Source: Leptospira bourretii (GTDB lineage: Bacteria; Spirochaetota; Leptospiria; Leptospirales; Leptospiraceae). Taken from it: 64,000 nt of DNA. Positions 40,083-50,937 of the stretch are shown in pieces. The notes beneath the pieces are model-generated. The model did not search any database, had not been told where the DNA came from, and saw only the letters and a list, made by a program, of their open reading frames with translations. The position numbers and the translations under genes are program-made. The stretch is taken from the NCBI RefSeq assembly GCF_004770145.1, contig NZ_RQFW01000012.1:186001-250000 (forward strand), written 5' to 3'. The first letter of the stretch is position 1. Each line of letters begins with the position of its first letter.

Positions 40083-41408
40083 TTGGACAGACGTTGGGAA
40101 GAAATTTTAGAAGAAATATCGAAACAGATACCTCCCAAGTACTTTTCCAATTTCATTGCACCACTCAAATTCGAAAAATGGGACAACCAGGTGGTTCACT
40201 TGACGGCTCCCTCCACGGGAATCAAACGCCACGTGGAAACCAAGTATACAAGTTTCATTGAAGAAGCCGTTTATCAAGTAGTAGGTGATCGTTTTCGAGT
40301 TTCTATTTTAGCGGAATCGGAAACTTCTACACAAATTTTAAAAGAAGTCATCCAATCTAAATTTGATGAATCTGATTCTGACCTAAATCCAGAGTTTATT
40401 TTTAGTAATTATATCACTTCTGATTCCAATCGGATTGCCTACACGGCCGCAAAAAGTGTAGCGGAACAACCAGGAAAATACAATCCACTGTATATCTTTG
40501 GGCCCGTGGGTGTGGGTAAAACGCACCTCCTCCATGCGATTGGAAACGAGATCAAAAAGAAAGATCCATGGAAAACGGTTCGGTACGTAAACAGCACTTC
40601 GTTTTTAAATGAATTTATTTTTACAGTTCGTCAGAATAACCGCGAATCACTTGAATCTTTTAAAATCAGATACCAGTCTTATAATGTTTTACTCTTTGAT
40701 GACATTCAGTTTTTGAATGGGGGAGCTGAAAAAACCCAAGAGGAGTTTTTTGCCCTATTCAATTTTCTTTATGACAGAAAACGCCAGATTGTCATCGCCT
40801 CTGATAGACCGAGTTACGAACTTCCGTTACACGAAAGATTAAAATCTCGATTTGTGCATGGCCTCCAAGCGGATGTCAAATCCCACGACTTGGCACTTCG
40901 GGTTGAACTTTTACGGTCTAATTTTTCTGAATTCAACATTCCTGCGAGTGACAAACTCCTCCACTGGCTTGCCGAACGATTGGAAGGAGATTCACGAGCA
41001 CTCATTGGAATCGTAAACGATTTGGTTTTGTACAAAAAGGCTTATGAATACTTTTTGCTTACGGAAGAGAAAATTCAGGAAATTGCGGAAGCTCGTTTTC
41101 TGACAAATAAAAAGCGAATTGGGTTCAGTCCGGATATGGTCATTGATCTTGTCTGTGAAAGAACAAACATAGCTCGCAAGGATTTGCTAGGAAAGAGTCG
41201 GAAAGCGGATTTTATCCCACCAAGACATCTTTGTATGCTCCTCCTTCACGATGTCCTACATGTTCCGAAAGCCCAAATTGGAAGAATTTTTTCGACCACG
41301 CATTCCACTGTCATCCACGGGATAGATAAATTCAAAGAGCGAATGAAAACAGAATCCCAGTGGGAAGATGTATTTCATTCCATCAAACACAAGATAAGTT
41401 TCCAATAA
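40083..41408 (+). CDS. dnaA: Chromosomal replication initiator DnaA
   Basis: A 441-residue DnaA with all four domains. Domain III has Walker A GPVGVGKTHLLHAIG (about 140-154) and Walker B VLLFDDIQFLNG. Domain IV has the DNA-binding signature (FSTTHSTVIHGIDKF). The start is TTG at 40083, since no ATG is near and the first residues (MDRRWEEILEEI) match the family. The next gene, dnaN, is 246 bases away across the probable origin. Confidence 0.96.
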   Translation: MDRRWEEILEEISKQIPPKYFSNFIAPLKFEKWDNQVVHLTAPSTGIKRHVETKYTSFIEEAVYQVVGDRFRVSILAESETSTQILKEVIQSKFDESDSDLNPEFIFSNYITSDSNRIAYTAAKSVAEQPGKYNPLYIFGPVGVGKTHLLHAIGNEIKKKDPWKTVRYVNSTSFLNEFIFTVRQNNRESLESFKIRYQSYNVLLFDDIQFLNGGAEKTQEEFFALFNFLYDRKRQIVIASDRPSYELPLHERLKSRFVHGLQADVKSHDLALRVELLRSNFSEFNIPASDKLLHWLAERLEGDSRALIGIVNDLVLYKKAYEYFLLTEEKIQEIAEARFLTNKKRIGFSPDMVIDLVCERTNIARKDLLGKSRKADFIPPRHLCMLLLHDVLHVPKAQIGRIFSTTHSTVIHGIDKFKERMKTESQWEDVFHSIKHKISFQ

Positions 41409-41654
41409 CCTGTGATTAATCCGACCATTACCTGTCGGTAAACTGTCGATAGGACATAGTCAGTCCTTATTGTCCCTTAAATTTTCCATGTCCTGTTCAA
41501 AGTGACATAAATATTGACAGTTGCAAAAAGGAAAAAACCTGACATAATTCAATAAAAATTGATGTTTCCAGGCTTTATCGACATACTGACAGAACCAACG
41601 GAAACGACATAATATATATAAAGATATATAATATAAATAAGAAGAAGAGGAAAA
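41409..41654. other. Probable oriC (dnaA-dnaN intergenic)
   Basis: The 246-base gap carries DnaA-box-like 9-mers: TTATCGACA at 41575-41583 (one mismatch to TTATCCACA) and its inverted relatives TGTCGATAG at 41444 and TGTCGGTAA at 41433. A repeated GACATA motif occurs at 41453, 41504, 41541, 41580 and 41606. An almost pure A/T stretch at 41610-41640 next to dnaN could be the unwinding element. The location matches known bacterial origins. Confidence 0.7.
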
Positions 41655-42773
41655 ATGAAATTCACTGTCAATACTACAGAATTCCTAAAAGCAATCAACT
41701 CAGTGGATGGAGTCATCTCAGTTCGAGAAATTAAATCAGCTCTTTCCAATCTCAAAATCCAAACTGGTGAAAATGAAGTCTATCTTTCTGCGACCGATCT
41801 TGAGATCGCCATCAAAACTTCAGTTCCTTCTACCATCGGAGAAAAGGGAATCGCATCGTTACCTGCGAAACAACTATCGAGTATTTTTAAAAACTTAAAC
41901 TTTGATACAAGTTTACTCACAACCACTGACCAAGCCGAAAACTCAGAGACAACCATCACTGATGCTAGTGGTAAGATGGACACAAAGTTCAAAGTCAACG
42001 GAATCGATTCTGAAGATATCAAAACCATCCCGAAAGTGGATGAGGCAAGTGTGGTTGAATTTCCTTGCCAAACCATTCGTGAGATGTTTCGTAAAACTTC
42101 TTATGCGATGGCGATTGAAGAAACTCGTTTTGTTTTTAACGGTCTCTTTTTAAAACCCGACAATACAGATTTAATTGTTGTTGGAACGGATGGTCGTCGT
42201 CTTTCTAAAATTGTTCGTAAGTTTCCAAAACAATTCCCATTTAAAAATGGAGTGATCATTCCTCACAAAGCGGTTCGTGAAATGCTTAAGATGATGGAAG
42301 GAAAAGAAACAGCAAAGATTGGTTTTGTAGAAGAACAAATTTATGTTTCTTCTGGAAACGTAGAATTACTTTTCAAACTCATTGATGGAAACTTTCCTGA
42401 TTATGAACAAGTGATTCCAAAACAAACTTCAGAATCGGTTCGAGTTGTGAAAGCTGACTTCTTAACATTTTTGAAACAAGCTTTGATTTCTGCAGAAGAA
42501 CCTTCGAAACAAATTCGTTTGGCTTTTACTAAAGGAAATGTGAACATCAGTTCTTCCAATCCTGGAACAATGATGTTTGATCACAACATGCCAATTGAAT
42601 ACAATGGCGAAGCAATCACCATTGCTTTTAAAGGGGATTATTTAAGTGATGTAGTAAAAGCTGTGGATGATCCAGAAGTCATTTTAGAATTCACAACTTC
42701 TAGTGCTCCGGTTCTTTTTAAAGATCCTTCTGATAGCGACTTTGTTTCTGTCATTATGCCAATGAAACTTTAA
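41655..42773 (+). CDS. dnaN: DNA polymerase III beta sliding clamp
   Basis: A 372-residue clamp with three repeated domains, normal length and ending in VIMPMKL, the conserved C terminus. AGAGGA precedes the ATG by four or five bases. The stop overlaps recF by one base (TAATG). Confidence 0.96.
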   Translation: MKFTVNTTEFLKAINSVDGVISVREIKSALSNLKIQTGENEVYLSATDLEIAIKTSVPSTIGEKGIASLPAKQLSSIFKNLNFDTSLLTTTDQAENSETTITDASGKMDTKFKVNGIDSEDIKTIPKVDEASVVEFPCQTIREMFRKTSYAMAIEETRFVFNGLFLKPDNTDLIVVGTDGRRLSKIVRKFPKQFPFKNGVIIPHKAVREMLKMMEGKETAKIGFVEEQIYVSSGNVELLFKLIDGNFPDYEQVIPKQTSESVRVVKADFLTFLKQALISAEEPSKQIRLAFTKGNVNISSSNPGTMMFDHNMPIEYNGEAITIAFKGDYLSDVVKAVDDPEVILEFTTSSAPVLFKDPSDSDFVSVIMPMKL

Positions 42774-43876
42774 TGTTTCTAAAGAAAATTTACATAAAGA
42801 ATTTTCGCAACCACGAAGAAACTCAGTTAACATTCAATTCACGTCTTATCTTTTTTATTGGAAACAATGGAGAAGGTAAGACAAACCTTCTCGAATCCAT
42901 TTCACTACTTTCATACTTAAAAAGTTTTCGCGAATCAGACCAAAACCAACTGCTTCGTTGGGATACAAAAGATACTTTCATTCGTGCTGAATTTGAATCG
43001 GAAGAAAATGAGTATTTATTTGAATATGGAATTGAACATTCCTATTCCAAACGAAAGAAACTGAAAGTCAACGGGGAAGAGTTTAAAAAAATCTCTGACT
43101 ATGTGGGATACTTTCGTTCCATTGTGATGAGTCCACCGGATATCCTCATCATCGAAGATGGGAATGTCGAACGTCGCCGTTTTTTAGATGCCTTTATTTC
43201 ATCCACCAATCGATATTATTTAAAACAACTCATAGAATATGATCGTTTGATCAAACAAAGAAACGCGGCTCTTAAAAAAGAAAATTCTTCCGATCGGGAA
43301 ATAGGAATTTGGGATGAACCCATCATCGAACATGATGCGGAAATTCGAGAAATTCGGATGAAGACAATTGAAACTTTAGCCGGTTACTTTCATAAAAATT
43401 TACAACAGTTAAGTTCTGGAAAAGATCCCTTCTTTTTAACTTACAAACCAAATATTTCTTCCAAAGAGGAACATAGACAAAAACTAACCGATAATCTACG
43501 AAAGGACAGAGCGATCGGTTATACGAGTTGCGGAAATCACCGCGACACACTCCCGATTGGATTTGATGATAAAGATTTGAGTGGGTTTGGTTCCCAAGGC
43601 CAAAAACGTAGTGCCGTGATTGCTCTGAAAACTGCCTGTTTCCAAATGATCCGTGATACCACAGGAGAAGCACCTGTCCTATTGATTGATGATATCATTC
43701 GGGAACTAGACGTCAAAAGAAGAGAATACTTTGTGAATTTGATTTCGGAATGTGGGCAGGCATTTTTTACCACCACAGATTTAGAAGGAATTCATGAATA
43801 TGTCGGAAACCTAACACTTGATAAAGAAATCTACCAAGTGGAAGCGGGAAAAGTGAAGGTGTTTGTAGAGAAATGA
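42773..43876 (+). CDS. recF: DNA replication and repair protein RecF
   Basis: A 367-residue SMC-like ATPase. Walker A is GNNGEGKT (residues 30-37), signature SGFGSQGQKR and Walker B VLLIDDIIRELD. It acts with RecO and RecR in gap repair. The end overlaps dciA by four bases (ATGA). Confidence 0.94.
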   Translation: MFLKKIYIKNFRNHEETQLTFNSRLIFFIGNNGEGKTNLLESISLLSYLKSFRESDQNQLLRWDTKDTFIRAEFESEENEYLFEYGIEHSYSKRKKLKVNGEEFKKISDYVGYFRSIVMSPPDILIIEDGNVERRRFLDAFISSTNRYYLKQLIEYDRLIKQRNAALKKENSSDREIGIWDEPIIEHDAEIREIRMKTIETLAGYFHKNLQQLSSGKDPFFLTYKPNISSKEEHRQKLTDNLRKDRAIGYTSCGNHRDTLPIGFDDKDLSGFGSQGQKRSAVIALKTACFQMIRDTTGEAPVLLIDDIIRELDVKRREYFVNLISECGQAFFTTTDLEGIHEYVGNLTLDKEIYQVEAGKVKVFVEK

Positions 43877-44196
43877 AAAAAGTCGAACTCTCAGAACTCT
43901 TCCAAAGTTTAGAAAAAATGGGTATGGACAGGGAAGCTGTCTTTCGAGACCAAATTCTGAAAACCATACGGCTTCGTTGGAACGAAATTGTTGGCGATTA
44001 TTTTGGTAAACAGAGTTTTCCGAAAACCATTGAAGGAAAAAAACTCACAGTTGTTTGTCGCCACTCCATGATTTCCCAGGAATTGGAGTTCCAAAAAGCT
44101 GAAATTTTAACAAAAGCAAATGTAATTACGAACCCAGTTTTATTGGAAAAAATTCAATTTAAAACAGGAAACGAATTCCAAAATCCCAGGTCTTAA
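43873..44196 (+). CDS. dciA: DciA/DUF721 protein, probable replicative helicase loader
   Basis: A 107-residue protein matching DUF721 (DciA): an N-terminal helical part and the KH-like core LRWNEIVGDYFGKQSFPKTIEGKKLTV followed by SHxxxSQELEFQK-like residues. DciA is the ancestral loader or regulator of DnaB in bacteria without DnaC or DnaI. The position between recF and gyrB is its usual place. It overlaps recF by four bases. Confidence 0.8.
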   Translation: MKKVELSELFQSLEKMGMDREAVFRDQILKTIRLRWNEIVGDYFGKQSFPKTIEGKKLTVVCRHSMISQELEFQKAEILTKANVITNPVLLEKIQFKTGNEFQNPRS

Positions 44197-44244
44197 GTCA
44201 CTTAAATCTCCCCGATTTCACTTGCCCTTCGAGGGTCTTTCTAG

Positions 44245-46194
<1,950 letters not shown>

Positions 46195-46213
46195 TCGGAA
46201 TTAGGATAAAAAA

Positions 46214-48739
46214 ATGACCGAACAAAACGGCCAAGAAAACGAATCAAACAAAACCTTAGCACTAAATCTTTCCGGTAGACCAGACGTAGCCGGTGCTCTT
46301 AAATCCGGTGTGCGGGTCATTCCGGTAGAAATTGAAGACCAAATGAAGGAAGCTTACCTTGATTATGCGATGAGTGTAATTGTAGGTAGAGCCCTTCCTG
46401 ATGTTAGAGATGGATTAAAGCCAGTTCATAGACGTATTCTTCATGCGATGAATGAAAGGGCCTGGAGATCGGATCGTCCTTATGTAAAATCTGCGAAAAT
46501 TGTTGGGGAAGTAATTGGTAACTACCACCCACATGGTGACTCAGCGGTTTACGAAACGATGGTTCGTATGGCCCAGACTTTTTCCATGCGAGAAACTTTG
46601 ATCGATGGGCAAGGAAACTTTGGATCTGTCGACGGTGATAACGCTGCGGCATATCGTTATACAGAAGCTAAACTTACGAAACTTGCGGAAGAACTTCTAA
46701 AAGACATCGAAAAAAATACAGTCAGTTTTTCACCAAACTTTGATGATACAAGACAACAGCCAGATGTCTTACCAGCAAATTTTCCAAATATTTTAGTAAA
46801 CGGTTCAACAGGGATTGCTGTGGGTATGGCAACTAACATCCCACCGCATAACTTAAAAGAATCGGTTAATGCTGTTATTGCTCTCATTCAAAACCCAGAG
46901 ATCACACTTCCAGAATTGATGAAAATCATTCCGGGACCTGATTTTCCTACGGGTGGAACCATTATTGGAGGGGAAGGTTTATACCAAGCCTATGCGACAG
47001 GAAAAGGTTCCATTCGCATTCGATCCAAAGTTGATATTATCGAAAACAACAAAGGTCGCGAGATTATTGTCATTAATGAAATTCCATACCAAGTAAACAA
47101 AAAGAACTTACTCGAAAAAATCGGGGAACTTGTGAATGAGAAAATCATAGAAGGTATCTCTGAAATTTTAGATCTTTCCGATAGAAAGGGAATTCGAGTA
47201 GAAATTCATGTTAAAAAAGATGCCAACGCACAAGTCATTTTAAACCAACTTTTCAAACTCACACAACTACAAGTGAGTTATGGAATTACGATGCTTGCGA
47301 TTTTAAACAATCGCCCAAAAATCTTTTCATTAAAAGAAATTCTAAAATCCTATGCGGATCATAGAAATGAAGTCGTAATCAAACGTACTGAATTTGATTT
47401 AGATAAAGCACAAAAAAGAGCCCATATCTTAGAGGGTCTTCGAATTGCTCTCGATAACATTGATGAAGTGATTCGTATCATACGAGCTTCAAAAGATGTA
47501 AAAGAAGCTCAAAGTTCCCTCATGGCAACATTTGCTCTCTCAGAAATCCAAGCGGATGCGATTCTGGAAATGCGTTTGCAACGTTTAACTTCTCTAGAAG
47601 TGCAAAAGATTATTGAAGAATTAGAGCAGGTTCGACTACTGATCGCTGACTTAGAAGACATCCTTGCCAAACCAGAACGAGTGAAATCCATCATTTGTGA
47701 TGAGCTTGGTAAGGTTGCACAATCTTTTGGAAATAATCGTTCCACTGAGATTAGTTTGGAATCTTTGGAATCTTCTACTTTTAATGCAGAAGATTTAATC
47801 GCAGATGAAGAAGTTGTTGTTCAGTTATCAGAAGATATGTTTATCAAACGTCTTCCAATGGATACGTTCCGTCGCCAAAAACGAGGTGGAAAGGGAGTCC
47901 AAGGAATCTCAACAAAAAGGGAAGACTTTGTAAAAAAACTAAGTAGTGCCATGACTCATGATAACTTAATGCTCTTTTCCAATAAAGGTAGAGCTTTCCT
48001 TATGAAAGTATATGAACTACCAATTGCTACTAAAGAAGCGCGTGGAAAATCATTAAAAGCAGTGATCAACTTAAATGATGATGAAATCATTACTTCGTTA
48101 TTCACTTTCAGAAATTTTGATGAATCCTATTTGCTTATGGTAACAAGAGATGGGTTTGTAAAAAAGATCCAATTGGATGAATTCACAAATACTAAAAAAT
48201 CCGGCATCATTGCTATCGGTCTTCGCGATGGTGATGAACTAATCGATGTAATTGCCAATCCAAGCAACTACGATGTGTTTATTGGAAGTAAAAATGGTCT
48301 TGCGATTCGAATGAATTTGAACGAACTTCGCTCGCAAGGTCGAACCGCTTCTGGTGTCACAGCAATGAAGTTGGAAGATGATGATGCGATTGCAGGGATT
48401 ACAAAAGTGGAACCAGGAACCAATTTATTCTGTGTTTCCGAAAACGGATTTGGAAAACGCACTGACTTTGAAGAATTTTCTACCAAAGGTCGCGGTGGGA
48501 AGGGAATGACTTATTTAAAGATAGGTGAAAAGAATGGGCGTGCTGTAGGTGTCTCTTCCGTAAGAGAAGAGGACGAACTTCTCGTCATCACACAATCAGG
48601 TATGGCCATCCGAGTCGAAGTGAAAACTATTTCGATGGTGGGAAGGTCTGCCATGGGAGTCAAAGTTGTAAATACCAAAGATGAAGACTTTGTGAAAGAC
48701 TTTGCTGTTGTTAGAGATACAGAGACCGATTCGGAATAA
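46214..48739 (+). CDS. gyrA: DNA gyrase subunit A
   Basis: An 841-residue GyrA. The active-site tyrosine lies in AAAYRYTEAKL and the quinolone region reads HPHGDSAVYE, with Ser at the resistance position. The C-terminal beta-pinwheel carries a GyrA-box-like QKRGGKG. It is co-transcribed with gyrB and followed nine bases later by the dus gene. Confidence 0.97.
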   Translation: MTEQNGQENESNKTLALNLSGRPDVAGALKSGVRVIPVEIEDQMKEAYLDYAMSVIVGRALPDVRDGLKPVHRRILHAMNERAWRSDRPYVKSAKIVGEVIGNYHPHGDSAVYETMVRMAQTFSMRETLIDGQGNFGSVDGDNAAAYRYTEAKLTKLAEELLKDIEKNTVSFSPNFDDTRQQPDVLPANFPNILVNGSTGIAVGMATNIPPHNLKESVNAVIALIQNPEITLPELMKIIPGPDFPTGGTIIGGEGLYQAYATGKGSIRIRSKVDIIENNKGREIIVINEIPYQVNKKNLLEKIGELVNEKIIEGISEILDLSDRKGIRVEIHVKKDANAQVILNQLFKLTQLQVSYGITMLAILNNRPKIFSLKEILKSYADHRNEVVIKRTEFDLDKAQKRAHILEGLRIALDNIDEVIRIIRASKDVKEAQSSLMATFALSEIQADAILEMRLQRLTSLEVQKIIEELEQVRLLIADLEDILAKPERVKSIICDELGKVAQSFGNNRSTEISLESLESSTFNAEDLIADEEVVVQLSEDMFIKRLPMDTFRRQKRGGKGVQGISTKREDFVKKLSSAMTHDNLMLFSNKGRAFLMKVYELPIATKEARGKSLKAVINLNDDEIITSLFTFRNFDESYLLMVTRDGFVKKIQLDEFTNTKKSGIIAIGLRDGDELIDVIANPSNYDVFIGSKNGLAIRMNLNELRSQGRTASGVTAMKLEDDDAIAGITKVEPGTNLFCVSENGFGKRTDFEEFSTKGRGGKGMTYLKIGEKNGRAVGVSSVREEDELLVITQSGMAIRVEVKTISMVGRSAMGVKVVNTKDEDFVKDFAVVRDTETDSE

Positions 48740-48748
48740 AGAGGAATT

Positions 48749-49762
48749 ATGATTACCATCGGCGGAGTAACAATCAAAGGTGATGTTGTTCTTTCGCCGA
48801 TGGCTGGTATATCCGACAGTCCTTACAGGCAAATTACAAGGCGTTTTGGTTCTGCTTTTGCCTATACGGAATTTGTTTCCACAGAGCAGTTGTTACTAGG
48901 TAATTCGAAATCTTTGGATATGTTTCGTTATTTAGAAAATGAACGACCCATTTTTTTTCAAATTTTTGGCTCCGACTTAGAAACGGTTGTCAATGCCTCA
49001 GAAATTGCAGCATCAAAAAATCCAGACGTCATTGATTTGAATATGGGATGTTCCGTGGCCAAAGTTTCCCACCACGGATCAGGAGCAGGGCTTTTACGCA
49101 ATGTTCGTTTGGCTGGTGCTATGATCGAAGGAATACGCAAAAAAACAAACCTTCCTGTTACTGCCAAGATTCGGCTTGGTTGGGATTCTCATTCATTAAA
49201 TTATTTAGAAACAGTCAAAGTATTAGAAGGATCGGGAGCATCGGCTATTTCTGTTCATGGAAGGACAAAGGCAATGGCCTATACTGGTTACGCTGACTGG
49301 AATGCAATTGGTGAAATCAAATCCAAAGCCAATGTTCCCATTTTTGGAAATGGAGATGTTGCTAGTTTTTCTGAGGCAATCCGTAAGAAAAAAGAATACG
49401 GAGTGGATCTTGTTCTCATTGGTCGCAAGGCAATTGGAAATCCTTGGATTTTTTCAGAAAGACCAAAGGAAAAAGTTGGTTGGTTGGAAATCAAAGAAGT
49501 CATTTTGGAACATTTAAACCTAATGTTAAATTTTTATCCTTCCGAAGATGATTATGCTTTGATACTTTTTCGAAAACATTTTATACGATATATAGAGAAT
49601 ACAGGATTCCCCGAAGAAATAAAAAGAGAACTTTTATCCGTTACAAACGTAAATCAATTTATAGATAGATTGGAGTCCGTAGAAATGGATTCCAAATTTT
49701 TGGAAGCAAGCGAAATAAAAAACGAGAATATCAACTGTGAAACGTTTGTTAGTCTCGCATAA
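48749..49762 (+). CDS. tRNA-dihydrouridine synthase (DusB-like)
   Basis: A 337-residue FMN-dependent TIM-barrel enzyme. SPMAGISDSPYR at the N terminus, catalytic Cys101 in NMGCSVAKV (more usually NMGCP), VHGRT and NGDVASF are intact. Dus reduces uridine to dihydrouridine in the tRNA D loop. GAGGA lies six bases before the ATG. It probably belongs to the gyrBA transcript. Confidence 0.92.
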   Translation: MITIGGVTIKGDVVLSPMAGISDSPYRQITRRFGSAFAYTEFVSTEQLLLGNSKSLDMFRYLENERPIFFQIFGSDLETVVNASEIAASKNPDVIDLNMGCSVAKVSHHGSGAGLLRNVRLAGAMIEGIRKKTNLPVTAKIRLGWDSHSLNYLETVKVLEGSGASAISVHGRTKAMAYTGYADWNAIGEIKSKANVPIFGNGDVASFSEAIRKKKEYGVDLVLIGRKAIGNPWIFSERPKEKVGWLEIKEVILEHLNLMLNFYPSEDDYALILFRKHFIRYIENTGFPEEIKRELLSVTNVNQFIDRLESVEMDSKFLEASEIKNENINCETFVSLA

Positions 49763-49773
49763 AGGAAGTTAAA

Positions 49774-50157
49774 ATGGCAGATTCAAAGCAGTCAATATTT
49801 TCAGATAGTTATAGTAAATATGCGGGTGTAAAACAAAAACGAAAAGATGCTCGTGTGAAGTTGGATGTTCCTTGCACGGTAGAACTCATCAAATCAAAAA
49901 ATGCAAGTGTTACTGGACATTTATCTGATTTGGGAACAGGTGGACTTGCATTCCAAACAACTGCAATCTTTTATGAAGGTGACCAAGTAAAAATTCAATT
50001 TTCTCTTCACCAAAATCCATTAGAAATTATTGGAACCGTACATCGAACAGCAGGTAAAACAACTTCGGTAATCTTTCAACCGTTGGCTGCTGCGGAACAT
50101 AAGATAGTGCAAGAGTTTATCCATAAACACTACTTTGATCCAAAATTAAAAAAGTAA
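49774..50157 (+). CDS. PilZ-domain protein
   Basis: A 127-residue single PilZ domain. The c-di-GMP motif RxxxR is seen as Arg23-KDA-Arg27, and the second motif as DLGTGG at residues 52-57, where Gly replaces the usual Ser of DxSxxG. Binding of c-di-GMP is likely but not certain. It lies 11 bases after dus and ends at a strong terminator. Confidence 0.8.
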   Translation: MADSKQSIFSDSYSKYAGVKQKRKDARVKLDVPCTVELIKSKNASVTGHLSDLGTGGLAFQTTAIFYEGDQVKIQFSLHQNPLEIIGTVHRTAGKTTSVIFQPLAAAEHKIVQEFIHKHYFDPKLKK

Positions 50158-50178
50158 CTTTCTATTTAGTTAAAAAAA

Positions 50179-50204
50179 AGCCCCCTGAAGAGGAGGCTTT
50201 TTTT
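50179..50204. terminator. Terminator between PilZ and LipL21-like genes
   Basis: AGCCCCCT (50179-50186), loop GAAG, AGGAGGCT (50191-50198): eight positions with one C-A mismatch, followed by a T run and preceded by an A run. It works in both directions between convergent genes. Confidence 0.8.
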
Positions 50205-50226
50205 GCTAAAGTCCAAAACAGTCAGA

Positions 50227-50808
50227 TTACTGAGCTGCAGTTGCCTTTGCTTCAAGAGCTTTTTGTCCACCCGCATAGCGCAAGTATCCAACACACTGAC
50301 ATTCTTCCCAAGTTTCAGGCTCGCCAACATTTGCGCAAATTCCTGTTTCGTTGTTAAGAGAGCAGCAGTCGTAAACTCCAACTCCTTTGATGATACCTTT
50401 TGATTCAGAAACAATTACGGAACCTGTAGATTGACCATCAGATACACCAGAAGCTTGTTCTAAGTATTCACCTAAGATTTTTTTCAAACCATCACCTGCA
50501 ACTTGAAGACGAGCGGCTTCACGGCAAGTGGATTGTTTCATAGCAACTGAGTTAGCTTTGATCGCTTTGTCAGAAGCACGTGCAGAAAATTTCATGTAAA
50601 GATAATCGTATTCTTTCTCTTTCCCTTTGCAATATTCAGCAGGGCTCTCACCACGTTTTGCAGCAGCGGCATCAGGTGCACAAGCCCAACCTTCAAAAAT
50701 CCAACCATTTTTACCTACGGTCGTAGCGTCTCTTCTGCCTCCATCATTGGATCCGCAAGATACAACAAATGCGATTAGAGAGGCACATACGATAAGCGAT
50801 TTCTTCAT
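50227..50808 (-). CDS. lipL21: LipL21-like outer-membrane lipoprotein
   Basis: A 193-residue lipoprotein with lipobox FVVSC (Cys18). The mature part follows the LipL21 plan: DATTVGKNGWIFEGWAC, a CREAARLQ block, ASGVSDGQSTGSVIVSESKG, and WEECQCVGYLRY near the end. LipL21 is an abundant surface and peptidoglycan-associated lipoprotein of Leptospira. Identification is from memory of the family. Compared with my memory of the pathogen protein it has extra cysteines (CAPD, CCS). A strong Shine-Dalgarno (GGAG) and promoter lie upstream. Confidence 0.75.
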   Translation of the reverse strand: MKKSLIVCASLIAFVVSCGSNDGGRRDATTVGKNGWIFEGWACAPDAAAAKRGESPAEYCKGKEKEYDYLYMKFSARASDKAIKANSVAMKQSTCREAARLQVAGDGLKKILGEYLEQASGVSDGQSTGSVIVSESKGIIKGVGVYDCCSLNNETGICANVGEPETWEECQCVGYLRYAGGQKALEAKATAAQ

Positions 50809-50833
50809 AAAGAATCTACTCCTTTTCCGAAGA

Positions 50834-50861
50834 ATTTGATCCTATAAAAAACCCTTGTCAA
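50834..50861 (-). promoter_or_regulatory. Probable promoter of the LipL21-like gene
   Basis: On the minus strand a perfect TTGACA (50856-50861), a 16-base spacer and TCAAAT (50834-50839) as a four-of-six -10. It lies about 25 bases upstream of the start codon, consistent with strong expression of an abundant lipoprotein. Confidence 0.5.
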
Positions 50862-50937
50862 TCTTTTCTCAAAGAAAACGAATGATGCCAGCAGGATAAA
50901 GATTTACATTTTCCGCGAATGGACCGATTCTAATTTT

